A DNA stretch of 21,279 nucleotides from Clostridiaceae bacterium. Its GTDB lineage: Bacteria; Bacillota; Clostridia; Lachnospirales; Lachnospiraceae. Below the pieces are notes generated by a model. The model was not told the DNA's origin and ran no database searches. It saw nothing but the letters and a program-made list of their open reading frames with translations. Positions 15,846 to 21,279 of this stretch are shown here, piece after piece. The stretch's first letter is position 1. The number at the start of each line of letters is the position of its first letter. The stretch covers positions 1 through 21,279 of the forward strand of contig JAGZXV010000088.1 of NCBI GenBank assembly GCA_018378255.1. The letters are read 5' to 3'. A program made the position numbers and the translations under genes.

Positions 15846-18365
15846 TTATACATTTAAATACTTGTTCAGCTCCCGCATCATGACCGGAATATCCAGCGGT
15901 TTTGCCAAATGGCAGTTCATACCGGCTTTTTTAGCTGCCTCGATGTCCTCTGCAAATGCATCTGCCGTCATGGCAAAGATAGGAATTGCTAAAGCGTCTT
16001 CGCGGTCCATGCTTCTGATCCGCTTCGTCGCCTCATAGCCGTTTAAAATAGGCATCTGTATGTCCATCAGGATGATGTCATAATATCCGGCCGGTGATTG
16101 TTCAAACTTTTCGATACAGGACAGGCCGTTGTCCGCAGTATCGACCTGAGCGCCCATTCCGGTTAAAAGCTCCCGGGCAATTTCCTGGTTGAGAAGATTA
16201 TCTTCTGCTAACAGAATGCGTCTTCCGGTGAGATCAACGCTGTCGCTTGGTTCTTCAGATGCTGATTCCATGCGCAGTACATTCTTCAGGATACAGTTGT
16301 AAAGGCTGGATTTAAAGATAGGTTTTTGTATAAATCCGTTGATTCCTGATTCCAGTGCCTGCGTTTCTATGCTGCTCCAGTCATAGGCGGATACGATGAT
16401 GATAGGAATATCGCAGCCAGTCTGTTCCCGGATGATCTGCGCCGCCTGAATACCGCTTAAATCCGGCATCTTCCAGTCCAGCAGAATCAAATCATAATCC
16501 TGACTCTTCAGGTGGGCCAAAACTGCAGTTTCCACCGCGGTCTGTCCGCTTTCTGCTATGTCAAAATCCACGCCAAGTTCATCTAAGAAAACCTCTGCAC
16601 AGCGGCATGTGTCCGGATCGTCGTCTACGAAGAGGACACGAATGCGGGGCAGCGACAGCTCTTCTTCGGAAATAGTGCCTGGCAGCGTCAGATCCAGATC
16701 CACGGTAAATACGGATCCTTCGCCCTGTCTGCTTTCCACTGAAACCGTTCCCCCCATTATCTCAACGATCATCTTGGTGATGGCCATTCCTAAGCCGCTG
16801 CCCTCGGTCTGATTGACACGGCTGTCCTGTTCACGGGTAAATAAATCGAAAATATGCTCCAAAAATTCCGGTTTCATCCCGATCCCGTTATCGGAAACCC
16901 GGAAGGTAAAGTGTGCGCAGTTCTCCTTTTGGGAAGGGGATTCCGTCACATCTACGCTGATAGAGCCGCCCTCCGGCGTGAATTTTACCGCATTGGAGAG
17001 CAGATTGATCATAACCTGGTTGAGGCGGAGTGCGTCAAAGTAAAGGGTTTCATGCTCAATACGGTGCAGACGGATATCAAATGTCTGATTTTTCCTCATT
17101 ACTGTCGGCTGTATAATATTTACAAGGCCGGTTAACAGTGTTTTTAAAGAAGCGGTGTCGTTATTCAGCGTCATTTTACCGCTTTCAATTTTGGACATAT
17201 CCAGGATATCGTTGATTAAACCGACCAGGAGCTGGCCGGACTGGCTTATGTTTTTTAAGTATTCCTTTACTTTTTCCGGCTCGTCCGTGTGGTCAGAAGC
17301 CAGTTTTGTCATTCCGATGATGGCGTTCATTGGAGTTCTGATATCGTGGGACATGTTGGACAGGAATCGGCTTTTGGCGATATTGGCGCTTTCAGCCGCT
17401 TTCCGGGCATTCTCCTCCGCATGCAGGATACGGCGTGCGGAATTCCGGTAGAAGATAAAAAATGCCGAAATCACAAGGACGCAGACCAGAATCAAAAATA
17501 AAAAGACCTGAGAATTATGGATGATGTTATCAGCCTGTTCCATGATAACCCGGTTGGGTACAATAGACACCAGATACCAATCCGATACACTTTCCATAGG
17601 CACATAGCAGAATACATATTCTTCTTTTTGATAAAGAAAACGGGCTACGCCCTTTTGGCCGTTTTCTAAAGCTGTCTGGAAGGAGTTCACCTCCAGAGGG
17701 TTGTTGCCCTGCAGGTCAATGATGTCAAATAAATTGTGGAACGTCCGGTTGCTGCTGCGGTGCTGGGAACGGATCAGGATGTCGCCCGTCCGGTTCACCA
17801 CATAGGAAAATCCGGTATTGTTATAGAAAGAAAGGGAAAAGCGTTCGGCGACTTCGGCCAGAGGCTGTGTCCTCTGGGCAAATCCCTGGGAACCGTCCGG
17901 CCACAAAAACCGCTCATAGTAGCCAAGGGTCCAGATTCCCGTATGGCCGTCTAAAAATGGCTCTCTGATTCCCCGGTCTTCAAATGAACGAAAGTTTTCC
18001 AGCTGATCCGCTTCCAGTTCAAACGGTTCTTCTATAAAATCCGTATACAAGTATCCGGTGTCAAGATTGACACAGATATGGGAGGACGACACATTGTTTG
18101 ATTGCTGCATAGCTGATAAAAGGGCCTGATCATCATTGGGGTCCTTTACCGACAGCTCGTGCGTCAGCCAATGCAGCATTTCCATATCTTTCTCAATATA
18201 GATATCCAGAGCATGACGCCCCTGAGACGTTACCTCTAAAATATCTGTAACGGATTCGTTCCAAAGAGACCTCTGTACGCTGAGGATGTAATAAACCCCT
18301 CCCAAAAGAATGACTGCAAGTGATAAGATCAGCAGCAGTGCATTTTGTTTGTGCTTTAATTTCAT
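15846..18365 (-). CDS. Membrane hybrid histidine kinase with Cache-like sensor and two receiver domains
   Basis: An 839-aa protein. TM1 (9-28) and TM2 (286-306) bracket a roughly 255-residue extracytoplasmic sensor of Cache type (SYVVNRTGDILIRS near 187-200 is typical). Then HisKA with phospho-acceptor His340 in SHDIRTPMN; HATPase with N-box N454/N458, DNGIG 492-496 and GSGLGMA 522-528; receiver 1 (about 576-697) with Asp630; receiver 2 (about 715-837) with Asp768. All catalytic residues appear intact. There is no DNA-binding output domain and no Hpt domain in the chain, so the signal must leave through an unlinked partner. The start ATG 18365 follows AGGGG and is 12 bp after the solute-binding protein stop, so the two form one operon, with the binding protein as likely ligand receptor. 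Confidence 0.93.
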   Translation of the reverse strand: MKLKHKQNALLLILSLAVILLGGVYYILSVQRSLWNESVTDILEVTSQGRHALDIYIEKDMEMLHWLTHELSVKDPNDDQALLSAMQQSNNVSSSHICVNLDTGYLYTDFIEEPFELEADQLENFRSFEDRGIREPFLDGHTGIWTLGYYERFLWPDGSQGFAQRTQPLAEVAERFSLSFYNNTGFSYVVNRTGDILIRSQHRSSNRTFHNLFDIIDLQGNNPLEVNSFQTALENGQKGVARFLYQKEEYVFCYVPMESVSDWYLVSIVPNRVIMEQADNIIHNSQVFLFLILVCVLVISAFFIFYRNSARRILHAEENARKAAESANIAKSRFLSNMSHDIRTPMNAIIGMTKLASDHTDEPEKVKEYLKNISQSGQLLVGLINDILDMSKIESGKMTLNNDTASLKTLLTGLVNIIQPTVMRKNQTFDIRLHRIEHETLYFDALRLNQVMINLLSNAVKFTPEGGSISVDVTESPSQKENCAHFTFRVSDNGIGMKPEFLEHIFDLFTREQDSRVNQTEGSGLGMAITKMIVEIMGGTVSVESRQGEGSVFTVDLDLTLPGTISEEELSLPRIRVLFVDDDPDTCRCAEVFLDELGVDFDIAESGQTAVETAVLAHLKSQDYDLILLDWKMPDLSGIQAAQIIREQTGCDIPIIIVSAYDWSSIETQALESGINGFIQKPIFKSSLYNCILKNVLRMESASEEPSDSVDLTGRRILLAEDNLLNQEIARELLTGMGAQVDTADNGLSCIEKFEQSPAGYYDIILMDIQMPILNGYEATKRIRSMDREDALAIPIFAMTADAFAEDIEAAKKAGMNCHLAKPLDIPVMMRELNKYLNV

Positions 18366-18377
18366 AATTTATAACCC

Positions 18378-19670
18378 CTATTCCGTTTTACTCCATTCGT
18401 TGAGAAGTTCTTCCATATGAGAAACGGCAGCCTGCGTATCATCGCCGTTCAGCATCCCGGTAATGCATTGGCGGGAGAGATCCCAGATCGGAAAGTCTAA
18501 ATTATCATCCGATCCGATTACGCTGCGTCCGTTGGTGAGATAGGGGCCGATGGACTGGATGGCCTCATCTTCTGCCAGGCGGTTTTCATTCAGCGGGCTG
18601 AAAGAGCTTTGGCTGTCTACGAATTTCCACATGGCATCACTTTGTGTCAGATATTCTACAAACTGTTTGGCTTCTTCTAAATGAGGGCTGTCCGCATTGA
18701 TGCTGATGCGGGTATCCACATTGATCACCAGTACGCTGCCGTCCTCCATAATCGGATAGGGCCGCACTTCAAATGCAAAATCAGGCTTTAACTCACGCAG
18801 CCTCGGAACCGCCCAGGCGCCGGTCAGCATAAAGGGCTGCTCTCCCTTGGCAAATGAAACCAGATCATCCTTGGTTTTTGCGGTGAGAAGTGCTTCTTGC
18901 GGATCCACCCACCCCTGTTTGATCATCTGTTCCACCAAATGAAAACCAGGACGGAGTGTTTCGGCCAGATCTGCATAAGCTTCATTGAAAATTTTGATCT
19001 TATCCTGGCTGTTTTCCTGCTGATAGTACGGGAGCAGGGACTTGGCAAGAACAACGGTTTTTAGGGAAATATCATTATTGGCAACAATCGGAGTGATGCC
19101 CTGTGAGACAAAATAATCACAGACTTTTTCAAATTCCGACAGATTTTCCGGTATCTTTTGTTTATGCTGTTCCAGCAGATCCAGATTGCAGTACAGGCCA
19201 AAAGCAGAAATGGAGGTGGGGAGGTAGTGGATCGTTCCATTTGCTGTCATCTGGCTTTTGGCCAGACCACTGAAGTTTTCAAGGGTGGACAGGCCGGAGA
19301 GATCCGCCAGTTTGCCCTGTTGTCCGAATTCCAGAACCCGCGCATGATCCACCATAAAAATATCATCTCCATTGCCGGTGGAAAGCCTTTTTTCCAGAAT
19401 GTCAAAATATTCCGGACTTTTAATGCTGTCATAGGAAATGGATATCTGAGGATATTCATCCATAAAATTGTGAAGTGAGTCCTCGATTGCCATGACATTA
19501 AGCGCTTCGTATTTGAAACCGAAAAAAGTCAGGTTTGTTAATGGTTCCACATCCTGTGCAGGTGTTTCAAAAATGATATTTTTCCCTTGCTGGGAAGAAC
19601 AGCCGGCCAGTATTCCTGCCGTAAGGATGAGTATCAGGGCGGCTGAGAAAATACACCTTTTCTTTTTCAT
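18378..19670 (-). CDS. Lipoprotein extracellular solute-binding protein (ABC sugar family) paired with the hybrid kinase
   Basis: A 430-aa protein with a lipoprotein signal (basic MKKKR, hydrophobic core, lipobox LAGC with Cys24), so it is anchored outside the cytoplasmic membrane. The body resembles family 1 (UgpB/MalE-like) binding proteins: an N-terminal NLTFFGFKYEA strand region, a central FAKGEQPFMLTGAWAVPRL segment and a C-terminal EEAKQFVEYLTQSDAMWKF segment, all typical of the group. These usually bind carbohydrates. No ABC permease or ATPase for uptake lies on either side; the only partner is the Cache kinase 12 bp downstream. A sensory role is therefore more likely than transport, though sharing with a distant permease is possible. 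GAGG is located 8 nt before the ATG. A multi-hairpin repeat lies upstream. Confidence 0.9.
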   Translation of the reverse strand: MKKKRCIFSAALILILTAGILAGCSSQQGKNIIFETPAQDVEPLTNLTFFGFKYEALNVMAIEDSLHNFMDEYPQISISYDSIKSPEYFDILEKRLSTGNGDDIFMVDHARVLEFGQQGKLADLSGLSTLENFSGLAKSQMTANGTIHYLPTSISAFGLYCNLDLLEQHKQKIPENLSEFEKVCDYFVSQGITPIVANNDISLKTVVLAKSLLPYYQQENSQDKIKIFNEAYADLAETLRPGFHLVEQMIKQGWVDPQEALLTAKTKDDLVSFAKGEQPFMLTGAWAVPRLRELKPDFAFEVRPYPIMEDGSVLVINVDTRISINADSPHLEEAKQFVEYLTQSDAMWKFVDSQSSFSPLNENRLAEDEAIQSIGPYLTNGRSVIGSDDNLDFPIWDLSRQCITGMLNGDDTQAAVSHMEELLNEWSKTE

Positions 19671-19753
19671 GATAGGTACCTCGTATTCAAAGCATTTCGA
19701 AACTCTATATAAATGTCTGTATCATTGTAATAGAATGTTAAAAGGATGATTTT

Positions 19754-19910
19754 TTGTAACAGTTCAGGACTGCGGGAAAATTGGTGAAGGAAGGGGCTTA
19801 CAAGCGAGCTTGATGCGCCTTTCTTCACCAATTTTCACATCGGATGGACATCCGATGCTTCTTGACCGGCTTTTTCGGCCAAGAAGATGAGCCGTTCTGA
19901 ACAGTTACAA
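19754..19910. repeat. 157-bp multi-hairpin element with terminal inverted repeats (MITE-like)
   Basis: TTGTAACAGTTCAG (19754-19767) and CTGAACAGTTACAA (19897-19910) are inverted repeats with one mismatch. They enclose three further stems: AAAATTGGTGAAG (19777-19789) with CTTCACCAATTTT (19823-19835); CATCGGATG-GA-CATCCGATG (19838-19857); and CTTCTTG with CAAGAAG (19858-19886). The whole would fold as a closed multi-branch structure. It has no coding content, is flanked by T-rich tracts and sits between the divergent kinase operon and treR. Terminal repeats plus internal palindromes suggest a dispersed non-autonomous element; a structured regulatory RNA or double terminator is the alternative. 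No clear target-site duplication is seen. Confidence 0.75.
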
Positions 19911-20074
19911 TTTTTTATGTCTTCTATTGTATCATGGCACGGGAGGCAATACAAGAAAAAGTAGAGATATAAGAAAAAGGATTTGGAAGATAATCACATA
20001 AAGGCAGCCCTTTGTTTTTCTCCTTTTTCTACAGGAATCTGACAAGATCATTTGATAAGATATGTCATGAATAG

Positions 20075-20102
20075 TTGACTTCTTATACGTATATGTTATA
20101 CT
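20075..20102 (+). promoter_or_regulatory. Promoter of the treR-like gene with internal palindrome (possible operator)
   Basis: TTGACT (20075-20080), a 16-bp spacer and TATACT (20097-20102) with extended TG at 20094-20095: a near-consensus promoter starting near 20109. The spacer contains the perfect 10-bp palindrome TATACGTATA (20084-20093). A palindrome between -35 and -10 is where a GntR-type dimer would repress, so autoregulation is likely. Other AT-rich palindromes in the region are weaker. Confidence 0.7.
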
Positions 20103-20148
20103 ATAAACAGTACACGTTAGAACATATAGCAGATATAAGGAGCAGAGG

Positions 20149-20865
20149 ATGGAAAGTAAATACAGGAAATTATACAATATCTTGCTGGAAAAGATCGAAA
20201 AAAAAGAGTATAAGCCAGGGGATAAGCTTCCCTCAGAGGGAGAACTGATGGAATGTTACGGCGCGTCCAGGGATACGGTGAGAAAATCGCTGAATCTGCT
20301 TGTGCAGGATGGATATATACAGAAATCCAGAGGAAAAGCAGCGATTATCCTGGATAAGAACAAGTTCAATTTCCCTGTGTCTGAGATCGCCAGTTTTAAA
20401 GAGATTTATAGAAATTCAACATCGGTGGTGGAAACTCTTGTGGAGAACTTGGAAATAGTGAAGGGAGATTCAAAGCTTATGGACTGCCTTCAGCTAAAAC
20501 CGGAAGAAGAGGCGTTTTCCCTGGTCAGGATAAGGAAGATTGACGGGGAGCGGATTATCATAGATAAAGATTATTTTTCCAGAAAGACTGTTCCCAACCT
20601 GCCTCTAAGGGCGGCTCAGAATTCGATCTACGAATACCTGGAGCAGGAGATGGGCCTTAAAATCGGGTTTGCCATGAAAGAAATTACGGTTCACCCGGTA
20701 ACGGAAGAGGATCAGCAGATGCTGGATTTAAAGAGTTATGATATGGTGGTGGTGGTTAAAAGTTATACGTATTTGGAAGATTCAACGCTGTTTCAGTATA
20801 CGGAATCCAGGCATCGGCCGGATAAGTTTAAGTTTGTGGATTTTGCTAAGAGGAGGGTGGAATAG
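20149..20865 (+). CDS. treR: Trehalose operon repressor-like GntR/HutC transcription factor
   Basis: A 238-aa regulator. Residues about 5-70 are the GntR winged helix (LPSEGELMECYGASRDTVRK) and 85-235 the UTRA ligand-binding domain. The UTRA region closely matches what I recall of B. subtilis TreR: FPVSEIASFKE, RKIDGERIIIDKDYFSRK, NSIYEYLEQEMGLKIGFAMKE, and the end LFQYTESRHRPDKFKFVDFA. TreR proteins bind DNA until trehalose-6-phosphate is bound, controlling trehalose uptake and phospho-trehalase genes. Those genes are not in the window; a tre operon would be expected beyond the repeat on the right or elsewhere. The start ATG follows AAGGAG by six bases. Its upstream promoter holds a palindrome that may be its own operator. 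Confidence 0.85.
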   Translation: MESKYRKLYNILLEKIEKKEYKPGDKLPSEGELMECYGASRDTVRKSLNLLVQDGYIQKSRGKAAIILDKNKFNFPVSEIASFKEIYRNSTSVVETLVENLEIVKGDSKLMDCLQLKPEEEAFSLVRIRKIDGERIIIDKDYFSRKTVPNLPLRAAQNSIYEYLEQEMGLKIGFAMKEITVHPVTEEDQQMLDLKSYDMVVVVKSYTYLEDSTLFQYTESRHRPDKFKFVDFAKRRVE

Positions 20866-21073
20866 ATGCGGTAGATCTTTGGTTAGTTGAGTAGGTAACG
20901 CCGTGAATTCAGGGAACGCGGGACGGATGGAAAACCGGGCTGTGAGAGGGGTGTCTCCAGGGAGGCGGTTCCAGGCCCGCAGGAGACCGGGGTATGGTCC
21001 GCAGTTTCAGCTCATGGTTCCGGCCGGGGCAGCTCTAGAGTGGAAAGGAACAGGTAGGGTACCGAGTGCATTC

Positions 21074-21101
21074 ATTGAGAATTTCTGAAGAAATTCTCAA
21101 T
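21074..21101. repeat. Central hairpin 1 of the long inverted repeat
   Basis: ATTGAGAATTTC (21074-21085), loop TGAA, GAAATTCTCAAT (21090-21101): a perfect 12-bp AT-rich stem. No T-tract follows, so it is not an ordinary terminator. Confidence 0.7.
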
Positions 21102-21112
21102 TCAGGCTCTCT

Positions 21113-21140
21113 AAATCGCTGACTTTGAGGTCAGCGATTT
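21113..21140. repeat. Central hairpin 2 of the long inverted repeat
   Basis: AAATCGCTGAC (21113-21123), loop TTTGAG, GTCAGCGATTT (21130-21140): a perfect 11-bp stem just inside the right arm. It has no equivalent in the left arm, so the two arms are not simple mirror copies near the centre. Confidence 0.7.
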
Positions 21141-21279
21141 CCCCTTCCTGTTCCTTCCTTTCCACCCAAGAGCTGCCGACGGCCAGAACAAATCGCTGAA
21201 ACCGCGGACCGTACCCCGGCCTCCTGCGGGCCTGGAACCGCCTCCCTGGAGACACCCCTCTCACAGCCCGGTTTTCCAT

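Larger units (their letters stand above)
20927..21279. repeat. Long GC-rich inverted repeat, right arm cut by the window edge
   Basis: The left arm from 20927 (ATGGAAAACCGGGCTGTGAG...) is repeated in inverse orientation ending at 21279. Over the first 84 bp I count three differences; similarity then continues more weakly for about 45 bp (GCAGCTCT..GTGGAAAGGAACAGG). The centre holds two perfect hairpins, described separately. Both arms can be read as the same Arg-rich peptide (VSPGRRFQARRRPGYGP), but the frames part at a one-base indel and the reading ends differ, so coding is doubtful. The repeat starts about 60 bp after treR and is much richer in GC than its surroundings. It is probably a dispersed palindromic element or a large structured RNA. 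Confidence 0.75.

Noticed and set aside
19932..20177. Minus-strand 81-codon hydrophobic ORF upstream of treR
   Set aside because: It overlaps the treR start and promoter and is AT-rich by composition; its hydrophobicity follows from that. No family or ribosome site is visible.
20903..21279. Two opposite small Arg-rich ORFs in the terminal inverted repeat
   Set aside because: They are the same sequence read from the two arms of the repeat. A one-base indel breaks the shared frame and neither has a convincing ribosome site, so they are treated as repeat DNA.

Overview
The window looks like a chromosomal stretch of a gut-type Clostridia, most likely Lachnospiraceae. This is inferred from moderate GC with AT-rich promoters, strong Shine-Dalgarno sites, the mix of genes (MarR plus heterodimeric ABC exporters, a dCache hybrid kinase beside a lipoprotein binding protein, a FeoA-FeoB fusion, a B. 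subtilis-like TreR) and two structured non-coding repeats. The exact species cannot be read from the sequence.

Left third (1-8.5 kb, + strand): the 3' end of a MarR-type regulator overlaps by ATGA the first of two tandem heterodimeric ABC exporter pairs. In each pair the first subunit has Asp in place of the Walker B catalytic Glu and the second has a degenerate signature motif (LSQGE or LSTGE). This is the one-functional-site, one-degenerate-site design of TM287/288, LmrCD and BmrCD. Pair 1 ends at a strong terminator. Pair 2 has its own promoter, followed by a short leader with a perfect 13-bp terminator hairpin, a 19-codon leader ORF across a second hairpin, and only then the ABC start. 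This layout suggests inducible attenuation and is the most interesting regulatory signal here. A small C-terminally anchored membrane protein, possibly with a tubby/LURP-one-like fold, overlaps the last ABC gene and is probably part of the operon.

Middle (8.5-12.7 kb): a large minus-strand c-di-GMP protein (PAS-GGDEF-GAF-PAS-GAF-GGDEF-EAL) lies convergent to the ABC operon. The 0.6-kb gap upstream of it holds divergent promoter-like sites and a small decayed piece of a response-regulator receiver domain.

Right half (12.7-21.3 kb): a FeoA-FeoB fusion for ferrous iron uptake is followed by an HD-domain nucleotidase-like gene. Convergent to these lies a two-gene minus-strand operon with a lipoprotein solute-binding protein and a hybrid histidine kinase with two receivers. 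No transporter permease or DNA-binding regulator is nearby, which suggests ligand sensing by a binding protein and kinase pair. Upstream of it sits a 157-bp multi-hairpin element with terminal inverted repeats. It is followed by a treR-type GntR repressor with a very good promoter that contains a palindrome. The window ends in a 350-bp GC-rich long inverted repeat that continues to, and probably beyond, the right edge. I saw no tRNA, rRNA, CRISPR array or intact insertion sequence.
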